From Ochotona curzoniae (lineage: Eukaryota > Chordata > Mammalia > Lagomorpha > Ochotonidae), in assembly GCF_017591425.1 (NCBI RefSeq), contig NW_024466512.1:25101501-25165500 (forward strand): a stretch of DNA of 64,000 nt. Reading direction: 5' to 3'. Shown here piece by piece: positions 49,307 through 59,827 of this stretch. The notes beneath the pieces were generated by a model that was given only the letters and a program-made list of their open reading frames with translations, had not been told where the DNA came from and ran no database searches. The translations under genes were made by a program, and so were the position numbers. Each line of letters begins with the position of its first letter. Within the stretch, counting starts at the first letter, position 1.

Positions 49307-49439
49307 CTTTTCTATAAAAGACTGCATTGAGGAACTCTTCTGCTTGTCTCTCGAATCGGATGATTTTTGCTTGCTCTTGTTTAGGCAGAGCTTCTTGACC
49401 AGCTCCCGAAACTGGTTCATCCAGACCAACTAAGTGTCC
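49307..49439 (-). CDS. LCOR: LCOR upstream coding exon (LCORL-like N-terminal extension)
   Basis: This 133-bp exon has acceptor TTTTTGCAG at 49440 and donor AAAAG|GTTGG at 49306. One frame is open throughout, starting GHLVGLDEPVSGAGQEA and ending RFERQAEEFLNAVFYRK. The last G joins AA of the next exon to give K-E-S-P-W, keeping the frame into MQRMIQQF. The segment resembles, from memory, the LCORL sequence IECQAENYLNALFRKK before DPNIPLVAQ, so the extension appears to be an ancestral part of the LCOR/LCORL family. Older annotation treats this exon as 5'UTR for the 433-residue form. The start codon for the extended protein must lie to the right of the window or in an exon I cannot identify. 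Confidence 0.85.
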
Positions 49440-49914
49440 CTGCAAAAATATTTGGTGAAAATCTTTCCCCATTTAATATCAAAAAACAGATGCATAATTA
49501 AAGACAAATGTTAACAGTAAATAATACAAATTAGCTTAACATACTTTAAACTTTAACTTTGGATAAAAACATAACCACAAACACAGAGAAGCAAAATGAT
49601 ATAAACATTCTTCAGGCAGATTTTATCCTTGTTTTTCAATCATGAGTTTCGTTCATTACTAACATGTAAATTGAACACTAATTACCTCTGGAAATTTTCC
49701 TTGAGCATTCAAAGACATTGGCTCTGCTACATTATCTCAACACTTCAGAGTGAATGTTCCTTTAAAGATTTCTAAACCTTAAATCTCATTTTTCTTTGTT
49801 TGATATTTTTTAGTATGAAATCTATTTTTTCTATACACAAAACACAAATATTTCTGGTTCTTTATAAATTAATTTTATTCTTTAAAATATTTTACTTGAA
49901 AACCTATTGTAGCT

Positions 49915-50075
49915 GGCATCATTGCATGGTAAGTTAAAACTTGGCCAATAGTGCAGGCACCTCATATGAGCACCAGTTTTGTGTCCTGGCTGTTCCATTT
50001 TTGATCAGCTTACTGCTAATGGCCCGGGTCCCTATATTTATATGGAGGAACTGGAATGTATGATTCATAAATGAT
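49915..50075 (+). mobile_element. 5' part of a C-type SINE, diverged
   Basis: AGCTGGCATCATTGCATGGT, CATATGAGCACCAGTTTTG and CCTGGCTGTTCCATTTTTG follow the SINE head and centre. It breaks off after a CCCGGGTCCC-like GGCCCGGG stretch. Confidence 0.6.
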
Positions 50076-50917
50076 TTTCATAACCATTTTCTGATTTCAT
50101 GACTATGCTAGCAATACTTCTTAAGCATTTTGCAGATGTATGATGACATTAATTATACACTGCAAACAAATAAAACTCACTTGCATATTTAAACTGAAGC
50201 AATGAACCTTTAACTATGTAATGTAAGAAACAATAAGCTTGGTACATAATTCATCTTGACAGTTTTAAACAAAACATTTTAGGTCATCTTAAAACCATGA
50301 GAACCACAATTAGTTACATTCACCAACATTTTCTTTCATATGCTAAAAATCTATCAAAATATTTCTTAAAACTGATTCAAATAAAATAAGGTAATTTTGA
50401 TATGAATTTAAGAATTAAAAGATCCTCAACAACATTAACTTTGGTGCCATTTCTTTGTCTACTCATTTTTAAAAATCCAGACAAGTAACATAAACCACTT
50501 AACTCTATGGTCCTATACTGAAGAGTAGTCACGCCATCTTCTAATCATAATTAATTCAGAATGACCAACCTAGCATTCAGTAAACAGGTATTATAGGCTC
50601 GTTCGTGACTCAATTAGCACTGTATTAAACTGGGTTTATGGAGTTACAGAACTGAATGGTACAGTTTGGCACACAACATTTTAAAGCCATGCATAGTTTT
50701 CACATAGTACATATATCCCATGAATTTTTTTTAAAAGACTTTTCCTTTGCAGGGATTTCAGAAAACTTTCTGCACAAAGAAAACCTAATCTTCTGACTCC
50801 TTTTTGAAGTACCCTAGTGTTACATGACTTTCTAATTTTACCCCTAATATCTAATAATACCTAAAAATATATAATAAATAATGTGAATCTATATCATAAC
50901 AATCCAACTTCATTTTA

Positions 50918-51555
50918 GGGCTCAGCGTGATGACTCAGTGGTTAAATCCTAGCCTTGCATGTGCTGGGATCCCATACGGGTGCTCACTCAAGTCCCAGCT
51001 GCTCCACTTCCCATCTTGCTTCCTGCTTGTGGACTGAAAAAGCAATCAAGGACAGTGCCGGGCCCGGCAGTGTGGCATAGCAGCTAAAGTCCTCGCCTTG
51101 AATACACCAGGATCCCATATGGGTGCCGGTTCTAGTCCCAGCAGCTCCACTTCCCATCCAGCTCCCTGCTTGTGGCCTGGGAAAGCAGTCGAAGATGGCC
51201 CAAAGCCTTGGGAACCTGCACCCATGTGGGAGACCTGGAGGAGGTTCCTGGATCCTGGCTTTGGATTGGCGCAGCCCCAGCCTTTGTGGTCACTTGGGGA
51301 GTGAATCATTGGATGGAAGATCTTCCTCTCTGTCTCTCCTCCTCTCTGTATATATCTGACTTTGCAATAAAAAAAATAATAATATCTTTAAAAAAAAAAA
51401 AAACAGTGCCAAACCTTGGGATCTTTGCACCCACACGTGAGACATGGAAGAAGCTCCTGGTTTTGGATCGGCTCAGCTCCAGCAGTTGTGGCCACTTGGG
51501 GAGTGAACCAGCAGAGAGAAAATCTTTCTCTCTATAAATTTGCTTTTCCAATAAA
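50918..51555 (+). mobile_element. Older C-type SINE interrupted by a younger one
   Basis: The first part (50918-51059) goes from GGGCTCAGCGTGATGACTCA to the AATCAAGGACAGTGCC position. The second (51403-51555) resumes ACAGTGCCAAACCTTGGGAT and ends CTTTTCCAATAAAGG. The break holds the younger SINE listed separately. Confidence 0.9.
51060..51402 (+). mobile_element. Young C-type SINE nested in an older SINE
   Basis: A full-length copy starts GGGCCCGGCAGTGTGGCATA and ends in a long A-tail. It is flanked by ACAGTGCC on both sides (51052-51059 and 51403-51410), an 8-bp target-site duplication within the older copy. Confidence 0.92.
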
Positions 51556-52094
51556 GGAAAACTCTGTGAAAATTAATACTCAAATCCCTATTCCTCTACT
51601 TGTTCCCACCCCTAGGCAACCACTGAGTGCTACACTGTCACTACAATTTATTTTTGATATTTCATGTAAATGCAATTGTGTGTTTTTTCTGGGGAATATC
51701 TTTTTTCTCCTTGAATGTTTGCAAGATTGTTCCACAATGTAGTATATCTATTACCTCCCTTTTCATTCCACCACATAAACATACTACATTTTATCTGACC
51801 ACTCACCACCTGATGAATATTTGGGTTGTTTCCACTTTTGAACTATGAAATAAATACTATTAATTTTTCTAGACAAGTTTTTGTATTTAGACATATTTCC
51901 ATTTCCCTTAGATTTATACTTACTACACCAGACTTTCTGGGTCACATGTTAATGTTCTGAGTGGGTTTAAATTAATTTTCAAAGTAGCTGCACCATGCTC
52001 CCAATAGCATTGTGTGAAGGTTGCTACTAGTTTTTTAATCACTACTATCCTGTTAATTAAGAATGGTATCTCATGATTTAAATGTATATTTTTG
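51556..52094 (-). mobile_element. Old L1 fragment, part 1 (ORF2 3' end / 3'UTR)
   Basis: Reverse complement of the well-known L1 3' region: the plus strand shows TTTGGGTTGTTTCCACTTTT, CTGGGTCACATGTTAATGTT, AAAGTAGCTGCACCATGCTC and AATGGTATCTCATGATTTAA. It belongs with 52346-52619 and 52990-53720 in the same orientation. Confidence 0.8.
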
Positions 52095-52095
52095 G

Positions 52096-52345
52096 GGTCA
52101 GTAGGGTGGCTAATCCTCTGCCCTGTGTTACTGGCATTCTAGGTATGCGCCAGTTTGTATCCCAGCTGCTCCATTTCCAATCCAGCTCTTTACCTATAGC
52201 ATAGAAGGGCAATACAAGATTTTCTAAACCCTAGGGACCCTATACCCCTGAGGGACACCCACAAGAGGCTCGAGGCCTATTTGGAGGCTGCTCTAAAGCA
52301 AGCCAAAGCATTGTAGTCACCTGCAAAGTGAGCTGGTGAAAGCAA
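52096..52345 (+). mobile_element. C-type SINE inserted in the L1 fragment
   Basis: GGGGTCAGTAGGGTGGCTAA and TCCTCTGCCCTGTG form the head, with CAGCTGCTCCATTTCCAATC in the centre and a degraded 3' end. It sits exactly where the L1 sequence is interrupted. Confidence 0.7.
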
Positions 52346-52619
52346 GAACTCTTTTCTAAACATATATTTTCCTAATAACTCACAATACTGAGCATCTTTT
52401 CAGTGATTATGGGCTGGCTAAAGATTTTCCTTGAAGAGATGTCAAGTCATTTACTCATTTCATAAATCAACTTTTTTTTTGGCGATCTGTAAGACATTAT
52501 ATGTTCTGATGCAAGCTCATTATTTGATATATAACTTGCAAATACATTCTTCCTTTTGGGTAGTGTACTTGCCATGTCACTTGATGGCACTGTCAACATA
52601 AGTATACAAGTTTTTCTCT
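52346..52619 (-). mobile_element. Old L1 fragment, part 2 (ORF2)
   Basis: The plus strand reads ACTGAGCATCTTTTCAGTGA, GAAGAGATGTCAAGTCATTT, ATATATAACTTGCAAATACA and TTGATGGCACTG. This is the reverse complement of the ORF2 segment just upstream of part 1 in a standard L1, so the order is preserved. Confidence 0.8.
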
Positions 52620-52989
52620 CTCCCCCTCCCATTCTTTTTTTTTTTAAGATTTATTTTTTATTATTATTATTTTTTTATTGGAAAGGCGGATATACAGAGA
52701 GGAGAGACAGAGAAGAAGATCTTCCGTCCGATGATCCACTCCCCAAAGTGAGCGCAACGGCCGATGCTATGCCAATCAGAAGCCAGGAGCCTCTTCCGGG
52801 TCTCCCACGCGGGTGCAGGGCCCAAAACCTTGGGCTGTCCTCGACTGCTTTCCCGGGCCACAGGCGGGGAGCTGGAAGGGAAGTGGGGCTGCCGGGATAG
52901 AACCGGCGCCCATATGGGATCCCGGGCGTGCAAGGTGAGGACCTTAACCACTGCGCCACTGCGCCAGGTGCTCCCCCTCCCATTCTTTT
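52620..52989 (-). mobile_element. Young CpG-rich C-type SINE with 19-bp target-site duplication
   Basis: The SINE body (52639-52970) is antisense and is flanked by perfect copies of CTCCCCCTCCCATTCTTTT at 52620-52638 and 52971-52989. It keeps many CpG sites (TTCCGTCCGATG, GCGCAACGGCCG, CCGGCGCCC), unlike every other copy here, so it is the youngest insertion in the window. It lies within the L1 fragment. Confidence 0.95.
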
Positions 52990-53720
52990 GAATTCTGATT
53001 TATCTTTTGTCAATTGCGTTTTTGGAATATTATCTAAAGTAACTTGGCTAATTCAAGGTCACAGACATTCAGTTCAATAATTCCTTTTCTAAGGGATTAA
53101 TCTTATTACTTAGATTTACTTTATGCATAAGCTTATGATAATGGTGATTTCTGTATGTGGTGTATGGAAGGGAATCCAGTGTGTCAGCACTTTTTGTTGA
53201 AAAGATGATTCTTTTCCCTATACAGCTGTTTTGGGACTTAGGTCAAAAAATCACCAGCCAGCAAGTTTTAACTCTGGACAATTTTTTCACTGATTTATAT
53301 AGGATCACACTCTTGATCACGGCAGTTTTGTGGTTTTTAGAAATCAGGAGTAAATCCTTCTACTTTGTTGTTTTTTATGACTGTTCTGACCACTCAAGGT
53401 ACCTCGAATTTTTGCAGGAATTTTAGGATTCGTTTGTCAATTTCTACAAAGATGGCAGCTGGGATTTCAAAGAATGTACAAAACATACACCAATTTGGGA
53501 GTGTTATCATCTTAATATTGTTTTCTAATCCATGAACAAACACTGGAAGCCTTTCAACTATTAATTGTTTTCAAGGATATTTTGTAAATTACTGTCTACC
53601 AAACCATATACATCTTTGCTAAATTTATTTGTGATAAATTCCACATGGTTGTGGTGTTTACTGCTCTTTATGTGTTGATGGAGTTTTACTAATGTCTTAT
53701 TTAGAATTTTTTTCACTGTA
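52990..53720 (-). mobile_element. Old L1 fragment, part 3 (ORF2)
   Basis: The plus strand shows TCAGCACTTTTTGTTGAAAA, CTTTGTTGTTTTTTATGACT, GGATTCGTTTGTCAATTTCT, GGGAGTGTTATCATCTTAAT and TCTAATCCATGAAC. This is the reverse complement of L1 ORF2 C-terminal coding sequence (or an L1M-type equivalent). Frames are broken, so no protein can be made. Confidence 0.8.
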
Positions 53721-54099
53721 AGTTCTATAGTTTTCTTGTGATGTATTTTCCTGGCTTGGGTGCCCTTCATATCTCACTGGGGTATTCTGAACCACTTTCT
53801 CTTTACTGACTGCAGTGTCACACACTTTAAAATACCAAAAATCAGGAAAGGACAAAAAAAATAAATAAACTTGTTTCCTTTTGAGGAAAAAAAAAAAAAA
53901 ACTACTTAGAACAAAGTTTTCCTCAGACAAGAAGCTGGTATTAATGCCTCTTTATATATATGATAGGAATAGCCAGTGAAAATACATGGTTGTAGGTTTT
54001 TTTTTGAAGCAAGTTTCTCAATTCTTGTTTTATGTTGTATAATTTTCCTAACTGCTTTTACATATTACCACAACTGGTGGTCAATTTATTCTTTCATAG

Positions 54100-54334
54100 C
54101 TCTGAAGTCCAGAAGTCCTAAATTAAGGTGTCAAGGGGAGGCATTCCCTTTTTGAAGGCTCTAGGAATGAGTCCAAGCATATTACTTCCTAGCTTCCAAT
54201 AGCTGCTGACAGTCTTTGGAGTTCCTTGGTTTATGACAGCTTAACTACAATCTATGCCTCCATCGCTACGTAGTTTCTCCCCTCAATGTCTCTATTACAG
54301 ACATGGATTTTGGATCCACCCCAATCTAGTATGA
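54100..54334 (-). mobile_element. MaLR-type LTR relic, part 1
   Basis: CTGAAGTCCAGAAGTCCTAA, AAGGCTCTAGGAATGAG, TTTGGAGTTCCTTGGTTTAT, TATGCCTCCATCGCTACG and GATCCACCCCAATCTAG occur in the order seen in the complement of a mammalian MaLR LTR. No coding sequence is present. Confidence 0.6.
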
Positions 54335-54655
54335 TCTCATTTTTAAAAGATTTATTTATTTTTAACTGAAAGAAAGAGAAACAAAAGTCTCCCATCTGCT
54401 GTTTCACTCCCCAAGTGGTCACAATGGCTGCAACAGAGCTGATCCAAAGCCAAGAGCCAGGAGCTTCTTCTGGGTCTCCCATGTGGCTGCAGGGTCCCAA
54501 GGCATCAAGTCATCCTGTACTGCTTTCCTAGGCCACGAGCAGGGAGCTGAAAGGAAAGTGGAACAGCTGGGATATGAACTGATGCCCACATGGGATCTTG
54601 ACGTCCATAGGGGATCCCAGAGCATGCAAGGCTAGGACTTTAGCCACTAGGCTAC
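54335..54655 (-). mobile_element. C-type SINE inserted in the LTR relic
   Basis: An antisense copy: AAAGATTTATTTATTTTTAA at the left, then CTCCCCAAGTGGTCACAATG, GGAGCTTCTTCTGGGTCTCC, and the head complement GCAAGGCTAGGACTTTAGCC. The LTR sequence continues on the other side. Confidence 0.85.
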
Positions 54656-54770
54656 CGTCTTAATTTGACAGCAAGGTCACATCCACACGTGTCAGTGGTT
54701 AGGAATTCAGCATATGTGTGTGAAGAAAACAATTCAAAATCTATTACATCCCACCTGTAGGCAATGGGTT
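54656..54770 (-). mobile_element. MaLR-type LTR relic, part 2
   Basis: After the SINE the LTR pattern resumes with GCAAGGTCACATCCACACG, TGGTTAGGAATTCAGCATAT and a degraded end. Confidence 0.5.
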
Positions 54771-54829
54771 AGGTTGCACTGTACCTAGGCTAAGGTCACC
54801 CTGCTTGTAGAAAAGCAGCTAACAGCTGG

Positions 54830-54905
54830 CAGGCATCCTGGGTCTGCTCAATACTAAATTTATTAGAGTCGAGGACTTAAGCTGCTAGGTCACTGTGCCA
54901 GGCCT
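54830..54905 (-). mobile_element. Short C-type SINE fragment
   Basis: Only the head end of an antisense copy is clear: GAGGACTTAAGCTGCTAGGT and CACTGTGCCAGGCC. Confidence 0.6.
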
Positions 54906-54914
54906 GATAATTGG

Positions 54915-55205
54915 CTAATTTTTAAAAAGTATTATTTACTTATATAAAAGGCAGAGTTACAAGGAGAGAAGGATGGAGAGAATGAGAGAAAGAGGTATTG
55001 TGTTCATTTCCCTAAATGGCTATAAAGGCCAGAGCTTGGGTAGGTCCGAGCCAGGAGCTTCATCCAGGTGTCCCACATTATTGTCAGGGTCCCAGAAGCA
55101 TTAGTAGGGAATAGGTTGCAAGTGGAGCAGCCAAGTGTTGAACTGGCACTCACTTGGAATGCTACTGTTACAGGTGTCTTACTTTGCTTCACTTCAACAC
55201 TGGTC
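54915..55205 (-). mobile_element. C-type SINE
   Basis: An antisense copy with TATTATTTACTTATATAAAA, AGCCAGGAGCTTCATCCAGG, GGGAATAGGTTGCAAGTGGA and the GTTGAACTGGCACTC head complement. Confidence 0.8.
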
Positions 55206-55934
55206 CTAAAGGTTAAATTCTAGTTCATGATTTCTTATGATCTGTGAATGATGCTAAAAATATCCAATGGCCTTTGGCAGAAAAACTGTTGTCCCTCCCC
55301 CTCCCGGTAGTATAAACATATGAGGTCAGTTCTTAGCATGCACCCCGGTCCCAAAGAAAAGGTGTATCCTGGGAACTTAGGTGTTTCAAGGCAACAGTTA
55401 AAGGAACATTACATTGCAGGCCTCCACGAATTTAAAGCTCAACTAAGCTTAATTACCTGCCTGATTACACCACAACAGATTCATGACTGGAAATCAGGTA
55501 TTGGCATGTCTGTTTCTGTTCAACTGTCTATTTGTCTCAATCCCACTCCATACATTTAGGGACTCTGCTGATAGCTGTATATATAAGTATGTCTTCCTAT
55601 TGAAATAGCTCTTATAGAAATTAGAGTGTGTTCTAAAACCATGGATTAATTAATTAAGTCTATTTCTCTGGCAGTGACAATCAGCTGTTACAGTTTCTCT
55701 GCTCTGCTTTTATGTTTCTGGCTTATCCGTTAGTAATGGCATCACATACCCAGTTGTTTAACCTTCATCAACTGTTAGCTGACTGTTCTAGATTGTTTTT
55801 CATTACATTCTGGGACAAACTGCTCTACAGTCATATCTAATAGACAGCAGAGGGCAGGGTGAGTTAGGCAAAATGTTGTCAGTGTTTTAGGTTTGCTCTA
55901 ATCCTAGGAAAGTTCTTTTTAGACATATTTTTTA

Positions 55935-56235
55935 AATTTTTAAAAAGATGTATTTGGTTTTATTGGAAAGGCGAATTTACAGAAAGCAGAGACAGAGGAA
56001 ACTCTTCCATCCACTGGTTCACTCCATAAATGGCTCATCTGATCTAAAGTCAGAAGCCAGGAGCTCCCTGAGTAAAGGGTCTAAAGGCTTTGGGTTATCT
56101 TCTGTCACTTTCCCAGGCCACAAGCAGAGAGCTGGAAGGGAGGTGGAACAGCCAGGACATGAACCGGTGTCCATATGGGATGCAAGAGCTTGGAGGTTGT
56201 AGATTACCCAGTTGAGCCAAGGTCCCAGCCCCCAT
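55935..56235 (-). mobile_element. C-type SINE
   Basis: An antisense copy: ATTGGAAAGGCGAATTTACA, TTTCCCAGGCCACAAGCAGA, GAACCGGTGTCCATATGGG, ending near AGGTCCCAGCCCC. Confidence 0.85.
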
Positions 56236-56827
56236 TTAACTGTCTATTTTACTCATTACTACTGGTATCACAGACTCACAAACCCCTCTACCTGTTGTCT
56301 TCATTTTTTTCCAGTTCGGGCATGAGCTTTCTTAAGCTCTGCTCCACAGAGACCCCATAGGCAGAACAGCTGATTACTATGCCTTGCAGGCCTGCTCTTC
56401 CCCTTGAAAAACTACTGTGCCACTGAACTGCCAACTAGGTGCTGGACAGTGACCTACTTTCTCCGAGTGACACCTGTGCTCTGAACACACTGCTGGTCCA
56501 TGACCTTTCTTAACTGTTCTTGGCACAGAACCTCTGCCCTATGAATTAGCAGGAACTAGAACAATAGGGCTCTAGTATCTTCAAGGCTGGAGTGACTTGA
56601 GGTAGAACCTGAGTAAAGATTAAGTAGAGAAAAGGAACCCTAATCTGCTTACCCCTCCTGTCTGGAAAAACTTATCCACAAAGCAAGTTTGACATTTGAG
56701 AAAATGTCTATCCCTGGGTCTCAGCAGAGCCTCCGTAAGATTGTGCTGAGGAAGTCTATTTCTAAGTAGGTGATGTGGCTCAAACAAATATTTAGTTGCT
56801 GCACGCCTTTAAGATGGTTCTGCATAG
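56236..56827. other. Intronic stretch with no recognised feature
   Basis: I see no exon, SINE or named repeat here. It is moderately GC-rich compared with its neighbours. Confidence 0.4.
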
Positions 56828-57160
56828 GACCCAGTGCAATAGCCTAGTGGTCAAATGCTCACCTTGCAACAACTGGGATTCCATATACATGTGGGTTCAT
56901 GACCCGGCAGCCCTGCTTCCTATCCAGCTCCTTGCATGTGACCTGGGAAAGCAGTCAAGGATGGCCTAGAGCCTTGGCACCGTGCACCTATGTAGAGGGT
57001 CGGGAGGAGGCTCCTGGCTCTTTGGCTTTGGATCAGCTCAGCCCCAGCCAGATGGGGAATGAACCAGTGGCTGGAAGATCTTTCATTCTGTATGTCCTTC
57101 TTTCTGTAGATCTGCTTTTGCAACAACAACAAAAAGAAACATTTTTAAAAAATGTGTTCT
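56828..57160 (+). mobile_element. C-type SINE
   Basis: CAGTGCAATAGCCTAGTGGT, CCATATACATGTGGGTTCAT, CTGGGAAAGCAGTCAAGGAT and GAACCAGTGGCTGGAAG, then a CAACAACAA/A-rich tail. Confidence 0.85.
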
Positions 57161-57599
57161 TTACAGAGTTCAAATGGTTGGCTATAAATATTTTCACTAG
57201 CTAAATTACTACTTTACTTGGTTTAGCAGAAATAACCAAAGACTAAAAATACCAAAAATCAAACAAAAGTAGAACTTAACTGCACTTGGTTACTATGTTA
57301 AAAACTTCTGATGTATAAGCAAATTACAGCTTACTCTCCTTCACTGTATATACCTATATCAAAATCAAACACAGTAAGAACAAAAAGGTATGTATTCAGT
57401 CTAAAAAAATAGAATCAGGATCCTGCTATCTGCCTGCTCTCTTGTTTGAATTCCAAAAAGACTATGTGCTGATATCTTCCAAAATTTCATAGAAAATGCG
57501 TATTCTAAAAACACTTAAGCAGGAGTTTAGTGTAAGTTGCTACTTGGTGTATCCGCATTCCAACTGGAGTTTTTGAATAAAGTCTCCTTTTCTGCTCCA

Positions 57600-57800
57600 G
57601 ACTTCTGCCAACGTATGCCATGTGGGCAGCAGATGATGCACCAGGGACTTGGGCTCCTTTCTCTCACGTGGGAGACGCAGATTGTGTTCTAGACACCTGG
57701 TTTTGGCCTGCTCTAATTCTGGCTACAGGGCTCATTTAGGAAGTGTATCAGAAGATGAAAGAGCCTTGCTTCTCAAACAAAAATAAAAGTTAAGTATTTT
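57600..57800 (+). mobile_element. C-type SINE, diverged
   Basis: Only the 3' two-thirds is recognisable: GACTTGGGCTCCTTTCTCTC, ACGTGGGAGACGCAGATTG, CCTGGTTTTGGCCTGCTC and CAGAAGATGAAAGAGCC. Confidence 0.65.
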
Positions 57801-58262
57801 TTAATTATAAAAAAACCCATACATTTCAAATACTTTTTGAACCAAAAGAATCTTACTTTTAGTATCACATTTGTATATGCTTTTTGAAGTGCCTTCACAT
57901 GTCATTGCAAATAAAAACACTGTTCTGTAATGAAAAAAAAAAAACTGCTCTTCTTTGAATTTATTATCTCTGCTTACTAAAATATATATGATATTGGATA
58001 CTTTGTAGCAGATGCTTCATTCAGGATGCAAGATCTGGCCCGCCTAGATTGTAGGTTCATAATCAGAGGAGATTCTGTCAGATCAAGAACTACTGTGAGA
58101 TACTTGCCAGCTGCTTCTCTGTATTCTTGAGCTACATTGAATGACAATGAATTTATTGATGGGCTTCATTCACTATTCATACAAATGAAGAGAAGGAAGC
58201 CACTGGGTTTTGCCCTAACCTATAATCAGATAAATTTAATTACATTGTAAGATGTAAAGAAA

Positions 58263-58562
58263 TAGGGGGTAGTACGGTGGCTCAACAGATTAATCCTCCA
58301 CCTGCAAGTGCCAGTATACATTGGGTATTGATTCATGTCCTGGCTGCTATACTTCTGATACAGTTCCTTGCTTGTGGCCTGGGAAAACAACGAGGGATGA
58401 TCCAAGTTCCAAATTCATGGGTCCCTAAGCCCATGTGGCAGACTCTGAAGAGGCTCCTGGCTTTAGATTGGCTCAGCAGCTATTCGAGGAGTGAGCCAGT
58501 AGATATAAGTTTTCTGTCTGTCTGAATTCCCTGTAAAACCTGCCTTTCCAATAACAAATAAG
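58263..58562 (+). mobile_element. C-type SINE (rabbit-like head)
   Basis: The head AGTACGGTGGCTCAACAGAT and TAATCCTCCACC is followed by TTGCTTGTGGCCTGGGAAAA and CCTGCCTTTCCAATAA. Confidence 0.8.
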
Positions 58563-58564
58563 AC

Positions 58565-58925
58565 CAGGGGAATGGTTCAGGTGATTAGATCATGCATGGA
58601 TAAATGAAATGGCATGTTATCTTAAAGAGTATGTTGCTCCAGAAGCCAGTTTAGTTCTTTTCTCTTCAAAGAGCCTCTTGCCAGTGACGCCTATGCAAGC
58701 TGACAATACTACAGAGGGCCTACCAGCAAGGTAAATTTCGCCAGATGCTTCCCCTTGACCTTAAATCTCCCTGTCTTAAAGACCTAGAGCTGAATAAACC
58801 TATGCAAGCTGACAATACTACAGAGGGCCTACCAGCAAGGCAAATTTCGCCAGATGCTTCCCCTTGACCTTAAATCTCCCTGTCTTAAAGACCTAGAGCT
58901 GAATAAACATTTTTATAAAGTTTTT
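58565..58925 (+). mobile_element. Probable MaLR/ERVL-type LTR 3' region with internal duplication
   Basis: The series GCCAGTGACGC, GCCTACCAGCAAG, GCCAGATGCTTCCCCTTGAC, ACCTAGAGCTGAATAAAC, ATTTTTATAAAG resembles the end of a mammalian LTR with its AATAAA (gccagatg...ccttgac...ccagaactg...aataaa...ttataaa). It contains the 109-bp tandem duplication. Family identity is tentative, and there is no coding content. Confidence 0.45.
58690..58907. repeat. 109-bp tandem duplication, nearly identical copies
   Basis: Copy 1 (58690-58798) and copy 2 (58799-58907) both begin CCTATGCAAGCTGACAATAC and end GAGCTGAATAAA. I find one base difference (GGTAAATTT against GGCAAATTT). Such similarity implies a recent event or gene conversion. 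Confidence 0.95.
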
Positions 58926-58989
58926 GTGACTCCCCCTTACCCCAGTTATAGCAACAGAAATACATGAAGAGGCTAATTATTGCTCTATG

Positions 58990-59155
58990 TTGCACTTTTC
59001 ACCCAGTTCCCTGCAAACTGGGAAAAGCAGAGGAAAATGGCCCAAACCGCTGGGTCTCTGCCAACACGTGTGAGACCTGGATGATGCTCTTGCTCTTTTT
59101 CTATCTCTCCCTCTCTGTGTGACTCTTCCAAATAAAATCTCTAAAAAAAAATTAA
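58990..59155 (+). mobile_element. C-type SINE, shortened
   Basis: CCCAGTTCCCTGCAAACTGG, GAGGAAAATGGCCCAAACCG, CACGTGTGAGACCTGGATG and the CTCTCTGTGTGACTCTTCC end are visible, with an A-rich tail. Confidence 0.7.
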
Positions 59156-59827
59156 ATAATAACAACAATAACAGCGACTACAATGTTGCAGCAGGAATTG
59201 AGGACATCTCACACAAGAAAGCAATCAGAACATGTGAAAATGACGTAAAGGACTGGTTCCTAATGGCCAAATCCGGCATACCAGCTGATGACCTAGTGAC
59301 TGTAATAAGAACCTAGATTCCAAAACCACAGGGAAACAAAAAAGCACTTTCTTACAGTATAAAGTAAATATGAATATATCCATTTTAACAGGTTTACTTC
59401 CTGAAAATAAACTTAACAAGACATTGCACTTCTGTCCCAGATATCAGCCACTAATTTCTGACCTCCTAGATACAGACCAACTTTAGAACAATATTCCAGT
59501 ATCATACTCAATGCTGCCACCTACTGGCTATTACCATATTCTCCATATATATTCCTTTTGGAGAGACTTAAGCCAATCTAAAATGAGTGTCAACCAGTGA
59601 ATATATTATTTTTCAAAATTCCAACATCTCAGACCAGATGCTCCAAGTGTCTGCATAAAAAGCACCAAGAGCTCCACCTCTAAATACAAGATAATAAAAA
59701 ATACATGCTTCTTGACAATTTACATTCCCAGTATATTCTCCTTCCTTATTTTCCATTATAGATTAAACAATACCTCTGAAAAATCACTGTCAAAAACAGG
59801 TAGCACCTAAAGGGAAAAAACGGTTTT

